From contig NZ_FQYM01000015.1 in assembly GCF_900141705.1 (NCBI RefSeq), forward strand, positions 1 through 64,000: DNA of 64,000 nt, given 5' to 3'. Origin of the DNA: Fibrobacter sp. UWP2 (lineage in GTDB: Bacteria > Fibrobacterota > Fibrobacteria > Fibrobacterales > Fibrobacteraceae). This document shows, piece by piece, positions 42,177-49,485 of this stretch. The position numbers and the translations under genes are program-made. Numbering within the stretch: the stretch's first letter is position 1; every line of letters begins with the position of its first letter. The notes beneath the pieces are model-generated. The model made no database searches. It had not been told where the DNA came from and worked only from the letters and a program-made list of their open reading frames with translations.

Positions 42177-43259
42177 ATGGCAAGCATATTTGGCAAGATT
42201 TTCACTGTAACGACCTGGGGAGAATCCCATGGTCCGGCTGTCGGGGCCGTTTTGGACGGTTGCCCGGCGGGAATCCCCCTTAGCGAACAGGACATCCAAA
42301 AATACCTGGACCGCAGGCGCCCCGGGCAGAGCAAAATGACCACCGCCAGGAACGAAAAGGACCAGGTGAAAATCTTGAGCGGCGTCTTCGAGGGCAAAAC
42401 CACGGGGACTCCCATCTCGTTTGCCGTGTTCAACGAAGACCAGCACAGCAACGACTACGCCGAAATCGAAAAGTGGTACCGCCCGGGCCATGCCGACCTG
42501 TGCTACGACCTCAAATACGGTTTTAGGGATTACCGCGGTGGCGGACGCAGTTCCGCCCGCGAGACCATCGGTCGCGTCGCCGCGGGTGCCGTGGCCCAAA
42601 AGTTTTTGCAACAGGTGGCAGGGACCGAGTTCATTGCCTGGGTCGACTCCATTGGCAATGTGGACTGCCCAAAGTTTGATACAGACAAACTAACGCTCGA
42701 GATGGTGGAAGCCTCCCCGGTGCGCTGCCCCGACAAGGCGGCAAGCGACAAGATGGAATCGGCCGTACTTGAAGCAAAGCAGTCGATGGACAGCGTTGGT
42801 GGCATCGTGAGCCTGCTCATTAGGAACGTGCCTGCCGCCCTCGGCGAACCGGTGTTCGACAAGCTCGACGCCCTGCTTGCCCAGGCCATGCTCAGCATTC
42901 CCGCCTGCAAGGGATTCGAGGTCGGGAGCGGCTTTGCCGCAGCCCGCATGCGCGGGAGCGAGCACAACGACGAGATTTACTGCGAAGGCGGAAAGTTCCG
43001 CACGCACACCAACAACGCCGGCGGCATTGTCGGCGGCATCAGCAACGGAGAGAACATCGTTTGCCGCATGGCGTTCAAGCCGACAGCAACGATTTCGCAA
43101 CCCCAGAAGACAGCCAGCAGGTCTGGCGAAAACGGCGAGCTCGCCGCCAAGGGTCGCCACGACCCTTGCGTTGCCGTCCGCGCTCCCGTGATTGTGGAGA
43201 GCATGGCGGCGCTCGTGCTCGCCGACCTCTACCTGCAACAAAAGCGGAATAGCCTTTAA
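42177..43259 (+). CDS. aroC: Chorismate synthase
   Basis: 360 residues, normal length. The three signatures are present: TWGESHGPAVGAV near the N-terminus, RPGHADLCYDLKYG near residue 105, and GGRSSARETIGRVAAG near residue 120; AARMRGSEHNDE and HTNNAGGIVGGISNG follow. It makes chorismate from EPSP with reduced FMN, the last shared step of aromatic amino acid synthesis. A TATATTTT box lies 5 nt before the ATG and there is no ribosome site. lpxK overlaps its stop (TAATG). Confidence 0.96.
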   Translation: MASIFGKIFTVTTWGESHGPAVGAVLDGCPAGIPLSEQDIQKYLDRRRPGQSKMTTARNEKDQVKILSGVFEGKTTGTPISFAVFNEDQHSNDYAEIEKWYRPGHADLCYDLKYGFRDYRGGGRSSARETIGRVAAGAVAQKFLQQVAGTEFIAWVDSIGNVDCPKFDTDKLTLEMVEASPVRCPDKAASDKMESAVLEAKQSMDSVGGIVSLLIRNVPAALGEPVFDKLDALLAQAMLSIPACKGFEVGSGFAAARMRGSEHNDEIYCEGGKFRTHTNNAGGIVGGISNGENIVCRMAFKPTATISQPQKTASRSGENGELAAKGRHDPCVAVRAPVIVESMAALVLADLYLQQKRNSL

Positions 43260-44164
43260 TGAAGCCTTGGCGGTTGGCGGCAGCGGCGCTATACCGCGCA
43301 GGTTACGTACTACACCACAAGCTCTGCTTAAAACCGGGCAGGCCCTTGGCGCACGCCAGGCTGATTGTCGTTGGCAGCTACCTTGCGGGCGGTGCCGGCA
43401 AAACTCCATTTTGCATTTGGCTCGCGAGCTTCCTCGCATCACGCAACGGCGACGGCGAGAACGCCCAGCCCCCACGCATCGCCATCCTTTGCCACAGCAA
43501 GGCAAAGGACGAAGCGGAACTGCTCGGGCAAAAGTTGCCGTTCGCACGCGTCGCCACAACACAGAACCGCTACATTGCGGCCCACGCCCTCGACCGCCAT
43601 TTTGACTACATCATTTGCGACGACGGGTTCGAGGATTCCCGCCTTGCAGGCGCCACCACCATTCGCCTGGACTGGGGCGAAGGTAGCACTGCAAAAATCC
43701 CGAACAAATGGAGCGACCTGATTCCAGCGGGCAAGTACCGAAGCCTCTTTTGCGACCACGGCGAAGCCGCACTCGTATTGCGCTGCGGCAACGACCCCGC
43801 GCTTGACAACGCCAACGTGTATTATTTGATCGAGGGCGTGAAAAACAACCGCGACAAGTCCATTCTCGAAAACGCCCGTGCAAAAGAGGCAACAGTCCTT
43901 TGCGCGATAGGCGACCCACGTCGCTTTGTAGAAGACCTCGAACGCTTTGGCGTCAAGCCCAGGCGCGTCAAAAAACGCCCCGATCACGACTCCCGTTTTG
44001 AATCGGCTTTGGCAAGGGAACTGCGGTCGGGCCGCCCAGTGGTGATCACCGAGAAGGACGCCGTGAAGGTCGCCACAAAATTCCTCCAAAGCGCAAATTT
44101 GTACATCGCCAGGCAAAAAGTTGTGGTTTCGGAACAAATTCAACAAAAAATCGCTTATTTGTAG
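43259..44164 (+). CDS. lpxK: Tetraacyldisaccharide 4'-kinase
   Basis: 301 residues. The P-loop GGAGKTPF near residue 45, DDGFEDSRLAGATTIRLDW (normally DDGFQH) near residue 121, DLIPAGKYR and VVITEKDAVK near residue 265 are the LpxK landmarks. It phosphorylates the lipid A precursor at 4' at the inner membrane. The replacement of the usual Gln-His by Glu-Asp in DDGF is a visible departure. The gene starts within the aroC stop (TAATG), an unusual pairing of aromatic and lipid A synthesis. A normal number of residues suggests a functional enzyme. Confidence 0.9.
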   Translation: MKPWRLAAAALYRAGYVLHHKLCLKPGRPLAHARLIVVGSYLAGGAGKTPFCIWLASFLASRNGDGENAQPPRIAILCHSKAKDEAELLGQKLPFARVATTQNRYIAAHALDRHFDYIICDDGFEDSRLAGATTIRLDWGEGSTAKIPNKWSDLIPAGKYRSLFCDHGEAALVLRCGNDPALDNANVYYLIEGVKNNRDKSILENARAKEATVLCAIGDPRRFVEDLERFGVKPRRVKKRPDHDSRFESALARELRSGRPVVITEKDAVKVATKFLQSANLYIARQKVVVSEQIQQKIAYL

Positions 44165-44213
44165 AACCCTATTTTTTTATTATTTGGTCAGGACAAGGGA
44201 AAAGGATAGACTT

Positions 44214-45692
44214 ATGACTCTGACCAAGAGAATCACAGAACTTTTGCAAGCGCTTTCGGCCGGCATTCCAGAACGCGAGTTCTGCATCCAGCTCGGCTTC
44301 CTCGCCACGCTCGTGGGCGAACCATTTTACCTGTACGGGCGTTCGGGTTCGGGCAAGTCGCTCGTGATCGATCGTCTCGAAGCCGCCTTTAAGAATGCAA
44401 AAATCTTGAAGCTCGGCAAACGCGAACATGAACTGCCCGAAAAGATCGAGGGCTACGACCTCATTATTTTCCAGAGCTTCGACCCGTTTAACGAGCAGAA
44501 CAAAAATAACGTGCATATCGCCCTGGACTACCGTCACAAGGCATCACTCGTCATCTCGGGCGACCTCCGTCCCGAAGTGGCACTCAACCGCACTGAGATT
44601 ACAGATAAAATATCTCTCATCGTGACGCTCCCCGAAAGCATTTCGGCGGGCGCACTCTGCTCGCTTTTGCAAACGCAGGGTGACGTGACCAAGACCTATG
44701 TGCCCGTGGGACTTGCGGTTTCTCCCGAAGAAAAGGCACAATGGAACGAAGAAATCAAAAAGATTTCCCTTTCCGAAGACACGCTGTTTATCATTGGCGA
44801 AATCGCCAAGATTTGTGACGAGAACAAGATTTACGTTCCCATCCGCAAGTGGCTCGCCCTCTCGAACATCATCAAGGCGGCAGCATTCTTTAACGGCCGT
44901 ACCGAAACGCGCATCACCGACACGTTCTTTTTGGGCAGCCCCATCTGGGGGCGTTCCACCTCGAACACCGCCATCGTGGACAACTACAAGATCATTGTGC
45001 GCGACCGCATTTTGAAGGACATCCCGAACATCATTGCGAACCCTTACGACGCCGACGACCTGCTCAACCGCGTACACCGCATTTTGGACACCAGCGACAA
45101 CAAATACGACACCAAGGATTTCAACGGCGAACCATGCGTGCTCTACAAAATCAACATCGCCGGCGAGCCCGCACCGCTCTACGTGCCTTCGCGCTACATC
45201 GAGACGGAGCAGGACTTTAACCCTTACAACGAACTACGCCAAGAAGAAAAGCGCGTGCGCTGCAACTTCCATGGCACTTCGAATTGCACCATCTCCATCG
45301 ATTCCGCCGTCAAGACCATCGGCCTCCGCACCAACATGGCGCGCGGGACCCAGTCGTCGCAACTCAAGCCCAAGGGCAAGTTCGAGGACTTCGGTACATT
45401 GCCGACATACATATTGAAGGAAAATGACCCCGAGGTCATCGAGTCGAAAAAGTCCCAGCTGGCCGATATCCGTCAAGAGATCAAGGACGCCGCCGAGAAC
45501 GAGACACGGAACCTGCAAAAACTCCGCGACGTATTCGGCGACATCAAGGCCTCCAAGGACGACCTCTTCTGCAATAAGGAATTCTTTAAAAAGTCCCAGG
45601 AACAGGTGAGCGAACTCTTTGACAAGACGAAGGTCGTCATCAGCAAAATCAAGGAAGCCCACGAGCTTATCGCGGGCCAGAACAAGTACTAA
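44214..45692 (+). CDS. RavA/MoxR-like AAA ATPase
   Basis: 492 residues from the ATG at 44214 (AAGGAT ribosome site). The N-terminal half follows MoxR/RavA: ERSF-like EFCIQLGFLATLVGEPFYLYG, P-loop GRSGSGKS, and LALSNIIKAAAFFNGR (the family's C-terminal lid). The usual acidic Walker B (LFLDEI) is replaced by DLIIFQSFDPF, so ATP hydrolysis may be altered. The C-terminal 200 residues (a beta-rich stretch with VLYKINIAGEPAPLYVP, then a coiled coil) resemble RavA's extra domain only loosely. No von Willebrand-factor-A partner (ViaA) is adjacent. Substrate unknown. Confidence 0.65.
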   Translation: MTLTKRITELLQALSAGIPEREFCIQLGFLATLVGEPFYLYGRSGSGKSLVIDRLEAAFKNAKILKLGKREHELPEKIEGYDLIIFQSFDPFNEQNKNNVHIALDYRHKASLVISGDLRPEVALNRTEITDKISLIVTLPESISAGALCSLLQTQGDVTKTYVPVGLAVSPEEKAQWNEEIKKISLSEDTLFIIGEIAKICDENKIYVPIRKWLALSNIIKAAAFFNGRTETRITDTFFLGSPIWGRSTSNTAIVDNYKIIVRDRILKDIPNIIANPYDADDLLNRVHRILDTSDNKYDTKDFNGEPCVLYKINIAGEPAPLYVPSRYIETEQDFNPYNELRQEEKRVRCNFHGTSNCTISIDSAVKTIGLRTNMARGTQSSQLKPKGKFEDFGTLPTYILKENDPEVIESKKSQLADIRQEIKDAAENETRNLQKLRDVFGDIKASKDDLFCNKEFFKKSQEQVSELFDKTKVVISKIKEAHELIAGQNKY

Positions 45693-45712
45693 CGGCTCTT
45701 GTAGCGTTTTGC

Positions 45713-46096
45713 CTAGAGGTTGTCGACGCTGTCGGGAATTTCGTTACGCACCACCAGCAAAATGGCGTTTTGCCCGACGATGACGAACTTTTCGCCATTG
45801 ATTTCGAGTTCCGTGCTGTTGGCGTGGAGGTAGAGCGCCTCGTCGCCCTCCTTGACCTGCAGCGGCACGTAGTTCACAGGATTCTGGGACTCCTCGCGGA
45901 AAATGGCGTCGGGATCCTGGTTTGCCGGGATGGGGTACCCCGGACCTACGCGCATCACAATACCCGTGTGCACCACGTCACGCTCCTTGACGCTTGGCGG
46001 CAAAAAGAGCCCGCTATCGGTTTTGTTCGAGGCTTCAAGCGGTTTGATTAAAACACGGTCGCCAATCACTACAACATTTTTAAGGGAATCCATCAT
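45713..46096 (-). CDS. GroES-like co-chaperonin (divergent)
   Basis: 127 residues with VVVIGDRVLIKPLE at the N-terminus, the mobile-loop region SNKTDSGLFLPPSVKERD, and HTGIVMRVGPG, then FVIVGQNAILLVV at the end: the GroES (Cpn10) beta-barrel. Normal GroES is about 95 residues; here an insert (PIPANQDPDAIFREESQNP) lies after GPG. No groL is adjacent, so this is either the sole GroES placed away from GroEL or an extra paralogue. A TATTTTTG box lies 5 nt before the ATG; the start may instead be the next codon, also ATG. It is divergent from the next gene by 29 nt. Confidence 0.75.
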   Translation of the reverse strand: MMDSLKNVVVIGDRVLIKPLEASNKTDSGLFLPPSVKERDVVHTGIVMRVGPGYPIPANQDPDAIFREESQNPVNYVPLQVKEGDEALYLHANSTELEINGEKFVIVGQNAILLVVRNEIPDSVDNL

Positions 46097-46101
46097 GACC
46101 C

Positions 46102-46109
46102 CAAAAATA
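46102..46109 (-). promoter_or_regulatory. TAnnTTTG box before GroES-like gene
   Basis: On the minus strand TATTTTTG lies 5 nt before the ATG at 46096; no ribosome site. Confidence 0.45.
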
Positions 46110-46125
46110 GAATTATATTGGATTC

Positions 46126-47058
46126 GTGATCTTTTTATTGCTCATAATCCTGTGGTTTGTCATTGCCCTTTTTTTGACGCTCTACTTTTACCACACCCCC
46201 AAGGGAAAGGGGTGGTTCAGGATTCTTTGGCGCAGTAAAAAAATACGCAAGTGGTCCATTGTCTCCGTTGTAACGCTTGCCGTCATATCGCTTGCCTTTA
46301 TTTTGCTCCCCTCCGCGACCATCGAGAAGATGGACTCGCGCCCAATTTTCGAGGGTTTTTCGCAGTCGTTAGTGCTGGGGCTCCAGGAGCAAGGAACCAT
46401 TTCCATCGACAGCCTTTGTGACCTGCAGTCGCCCATGCCCGAACTCGCCTATGTGCTGCCCGCCATAGTGGGCGTGTACAACCAGGTTGTGGAGAATCCC
46501 ACCACGCCTAGGCTCCTGCGGCTCGACGACAAGCTCATCCTCTCGTTCGATGGCTATAAGCAGTTCAAGAATCGGAGCATCAAAATCACCAAGGCCGCAC
46601 AAAAAAAGCTAGGCCCCCGTTACCCCCTTAAGATGGAAAGCTCCGGCACGAGCCACACCATCACCGTGACCTACAGCGGCGAGCCCTGGGACAACGAACA
46701 ACTTTGCGGGCTCCCCGCCACCCAAGCCGCCATCCGCGAGCATGTGGACCCCGCGCTGTTGATGTCCATCATTAGGCACATCTCCGATTTCGACTTCAAC
46801 TATGAAGGCGACAACCGCTTGGCGGGCCTCATGGCGCAAGACTCCGGAATCGGCTTGGAGCAAGTGTACGTCGGGGCGGCGCGGCTGCGCATGGCCTTGG
46901 ACACATGCCAAGGTGTGGAGGACGCCGTTGCGACGTTCTACCCCATCCACAATACCCAAGGCCTAAATTCGGAGTGGCGCAAGAGCCCTCTCAAAAGCTC
47001 GTGGATCAAAGAAGTCCTGGATGACGTCCAATTTTACCGGAACAACGGAATAAAGTAA
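46126..47058 (+). CDS. Membrane-anchored degenerate lytic-transglycosylase-like protein
   Basis: 310 residues, GTG start. Two hydrophobic segments (residues 1-20 and about 45-65) precede an extracytoplasmic region. Residues about 205-290 (HVDPALLMSIIRHISDFDFNY, DNRLAGLMAQDSGIGLE, VGAARLRMAL, AVATFYPIHN) follow the SLT fold pattern, in which 'vdPaLl.aii..ESgf' precedes 'GlMQ' and ends in 'aYN'. The catalytic Glu of ES is replaced (ISDF here), so the protein is probably inactive or binds peptidoglycan. A TATATTGG box precedes the start and no Shine-Dalgarno sequence is present. It is followed by an EamA exporter 19 nt later. Confidence 0.5.
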   Translation: MIFLLLIILWFVIALFLTLYFYHTPKGKGWFRILWRSKKIRKWSIVSVVTLAVISLAFILLPSATIEKMDSRPIFEGFSQSLVLGLQEQGTISIDSLCDLQSPMPELAYVLPAIVGVYNQVVENPTTPRLLRLDDKLILSFDGYKQFKNRSIKITKAAQKKLGPRYPLKMESSGTSHTITVTYSGEPWDNEQLCGLPATQAAIREHVDPALLMSIIRHISDFDFNYEGDNRLAGLMAQDSGIGLEQVYVGAARLRMALDTCQGVEDAVATFYPIHNTQGLNSEWRKSPLKSSWIKEVLDDVQFYRNNGIK

Positions 47059-47063
47059 TTTTC

Positions 47064-47071
47064 TAAATTTG
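47064..47071 (+). promoter_or_regulatory. TAnnTTTG box before EamA gene
   Basis: TAAATTTG lies 6 nt before the ATG at 47078; no ribosome site. Confidence 0.5.
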
Positions 47072-47077
47072 ACGGCG

Positions 47078-48007
47078 ATGTTCAACAGCAACGGAAAAAC
47101 TTCGCCTCTTGTTTGGCACGTGCTCGCGGTGATCACCATCGCGTTCTGGGGCACGAGCTTTGTGAGCACCAAGGTGCTCATAGAGCACGGTTTCTCGGCG
47201 GTGCAAATATTCTTTATACGGTTTGCATGCACCTACCTGATCTTGCTATGCGCAAGCCACAAAAAGTTCGTTGCCAAGAGCATCGCCGACGAACTCAAGT
47301 TTTTGCTGGGCGGATTCACTGGCGGCACGCTTTATTTTTGGACCGAGAACACCGCCCTTTCGTTGTCGCCCTCGTCCAACGTATCACTGATTGTTTGCAC
47401 GAACCCCCTTTTGATTATGCTTGCGGGCGTGCTCTTCTTTAAGCGCGAAAAACTCGTGCCGCGGCAAATCGTAGGCTCCGTCATCACTTTTTTGGGGATG
47501 GTGCTCGTGGTTCTGAACGGCAGGTTCATACTGAACCTTTCGCCCCTGGGCGACATACTCGCCTTCACTGCCGCCATCTCATGGACGTTCTACGCCTACT
47601 CTACTGACAAGATAAGAAGCAAGTACGGCACGTTCTTTTCGATACGCAAGGTGTTCTTCTACGCGTTCGTGACTGCCATGCCGCTGATGATTGCAGACTA
47701 CTTCGGGTTCATGGGCGAGGCCCATACCATACCATGGCATGCATTTAAGAAACCAGTCGTGGCGCTGAACTTTCTCTGCCTCGCCATATTCGCGGGCGTG
47801 TTCGGCTACCTCGTGTGGAACAAAGTCATGGAAAAACTCGGAACGATCTTTGCGAGCAACTACGTTTACGGAATTCCGCTCGTGACCATTGTGACCGCCT
47901 CCTTGACCGTCGGCGAACGCATTACCGCCATGGCCTGGACCGGCGCCGCCGCCATCATCTTGGGGATGGTCATGGCGGAGTACAAGAAAAAAGGCCCGAA
48001 CGGTTAA
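47078..48007 (+). CDS. EamA/DMT-family transporter
   Basis: 309 residues and ten membrane helices in two five-helix halves, each an EamA repeat (AFWGTSFVSTKVLIEHG; NTALSLSPSSNVSLIVCTNPLLIML; then IAWTFYAYS-like SWTFYAYSTDKI and VFGYLVWNKVMEKLG, ASLTVGERITAMAWTGAAAII). Family members export amino acids or metabolites. The ATG at 47078 is preferred over the in-frame TTG nine bases upstream because a TAAATTTG box covers that TTG. It ends in an imperfect hairpin terminator. Confidence 0.85.
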   Translation: MFNSNGKTSPLVWHVLAVITIAFWGTSFVSTKVLIEHGFSAVQIFFIRFACTYLILLCASHKKFVAKSIADELKFLLGGFTGGTLYFWTENTALSLSPSSNVSLIVCTNPLLIMLAGVLFFKREKLVPRQIVGSVITFLGMVLVVLNGRFILNLSPLGDILAFTAAISWTFYAYSTDKIRSKYGTFFSIRKVFFYAFVTAMPLMIADYFGFMGEAHTIPWHAFKKPVVALNFLCLAIFAGVFGYLVWNKVMEKLGTIFASNYVYGIPLVTIVTASLTVGERITAMAWTGAAAIILGMVMAEYKKKGPNG

Positions 48008-48017
48008 CGTCCGGGGC
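47994..48017. terminator. Terminator after EamA gene
   Basis: An imperfect stem around GCCCGAACG / CGTCCGGGGC followed by TTTT; it overlaps the EamA stop. The convergent metY may share it. Confidence 0.6.
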
Positions 48018-48060
48018 TTTTACATACCGCCCGCGCTTTTTCAACCGCGCGACGACGCGG

Positions 48061-49338
48061 CTACACTTTTTCAAGTGCCTGCGTAAGGTCGGCGATAATG
48101 TCTTCCACGTTCTCGATACCGACGCTGAAACGAATCAAGTCAGGTGCGACCCCCGCCTCGATGAGCTGTTCATCGGTGAGCTGGCGGTGAGTGTGGCTTG
48201 CCGGGTGCAACACGCAGCTGCGGGCGTCAGCCACGTGGGTCACGATGCAGATCATCTTGAGGCTGTCCATGAACTGGATGCTCTTTTCACGGCCGCCCTT
48301 GATGCCGAACGTCAACACGCCGCACGGGAGCCCGCCCTTGAACTGCTTCTTTGCAAGTTCATGGTACTTGTTGCCTTCGAGGCCCGCGTAATCAACCCAG
48401 GCGACCTTCGGATGGTTCTGGAGGAACTTTGCGCAAGCGAGCGCGTTTTCGCAATGGCGCGGCATGCGGAGGTGAAGTGTTTCAAGGCCGAGGTTCAAAA
48501 GAAATGCGTTGTGCGGAGCCTGGATGGATCCGAGGTCGCGCATGAGCTGAGCCGTCGCCTTGGTGATGTAGGCGCCCTTGCCGAAAGCCTTTGCGTAAGC
48601 GAGACCATGGTAGCTCGGGTCCGGTTCCGTGAGACCCTTGAACTTGTCGTGATGGGCTTCCCAGTCAAAGTTGCCGCTATCCACAATGCAGCCGCCGACA
48701 GAAGTCGCATGGCCGTCCATGTACTTGGTCGTGGAATGCGTCACGATGTCCACGCCGTATTCAAAGGGTCGGCAAAGAATCGGGGTCGGGAACGTGTTGT
48801 CCACAATCATCGGGACGCCGTGCTTGTGCGCAAGCTTTGCAAAACGTTCCAAGTCGAGAATCTTGCCGGCCGGATTTGCCACCGTTTCGCCGAAGAAGCA
48901 CTTGGTGTTCGGACGGAACTCCTTCTCGATTTCTTCGTCAGAGGCGTCCTGGTCCACAAACGTGCACTCAATGCCGAGCTTCTTCATGGTGACGCTAAAG
49001 AGGTTGCTGGTGCCGCCGTAAATGGCGCTCGTGCTAATAAAATGGTCGCCCGCTTCACAAATGTTGAAGACGGCGTAGAAGTTCGCGGCCTGACCGCTGG
49101 AGGTGAGCATCGCAGCGACGCCACCTTCGAGAGCGGCAATCTTCGCCGCGACAGCATCGTTAGTCGGGTTCTGCAAGCGGGTATAGAAGTAACCCGAAGC
49201 CTTGAGGTCGAACAAATCGGCCATCTGGGCGCTGGTATCATACTTAAAAGTGGTGCTCTGGTAAATGGGAAGAACGCGGGGTTCGCCCTTGGTGGGGGTC
49301 CAGCCGGCCTGTACACAATCGGTTTCTATATGAGCCAT
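48061..49338 (-). CDS. metY: O-acetylhomoserine sulfhydrylase
   Basis: 425 residues, typical of MetY and longer than CGS/CBL (about 390). The opening TDCVQAGWTPTKGEPRVLPIYQSTTF, then LTSSGQAANFYAV, the PLP Lys in THSTTKYMDGHATSVGG, and the C-terminal SVGIENVEDIIADL are family signatures. It makes homocysteine from O-acetylhomoserine and sulfide with PLP. The promoter and an 80-nt leader with a hairpin lie upstream (49339-49452). AAGAGG precedes the ATG. No methionine-type riboswitch could be recognised in that leader. Confidence 0.93.
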   Translation of the reverse strand: MAHIETDCVQAGWTPTKGEPRVLPIYQSTTFKYDTSAQMADLFDLKASGYFYTRLQNPTNDAVAAKIAALEGGVAAMLTSSGQAANFYAVFNICEAGDHFISTSAIYGGTSNLFSVTMKKLGIECTFVDQDASDEEIEKEFRPNTKCFFGETVANPAGKILDLERFAKLAHKHGVPMIVDNTFPTPILCRPFEYGVDIVTHSTTKYMDGHATSVGGCIVDSGNFDWEAHHDKFKGLTEPDPSYHGLAYAKAFGKGAYITKATAQLMRDLGSIQAPHNAFLLNLGLETLHLRMPRHCENALACAKFLQNHPKVAWVDYAGLEGNKYHELAKKQFKGGLPCGVLTFGIKGGREKSIQFMDSLKMICIVTHVADARSCVLHPASHTHRQLTDEQLIEAGVAPDLIRFSVGIENVEDIIADLTQALEKV

Positions 49339-49424
49339 TCTTTTGCCTCTTGATTAATTTTTTGCTCAAATATAGATAGAGCCAGAGGTGTAAAAGGCTC
49401 TAATCCATATTCAAGCTATGTGGA

Positions 49425-49452
49425 AATATAGAAAGATTCTATAACCTGTCAA
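49425..49452 (-). promoter_or_regulatory. Promoter of metY
   Basis: TTGACA (49447-49452), a 16-nt spacer and TATATT (49425-49430) on the minus strand. The resulting leader of about 80 nt contains a 7-bp TAGAGCC / GGCTCTA hairpin (about 49377-49402). Confidence 0.65.
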
Positions 49453-49485
49453 TGCAAAAATGCAAATACATGCATAAAGAAACGG

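Noticed and set aside
47815-49353. 512-codon open frame antisense to metY
   Set aside because: It covers metY and the EamA 3' end with no protein-like features.
49339-49485. Possible SAM riboswitch upstream of metY
   Set aside because: The leader of about 80 nt has one 7-bp hairpin but none of the conserved kink-turn or multi-stem core of SAM riboswitches.
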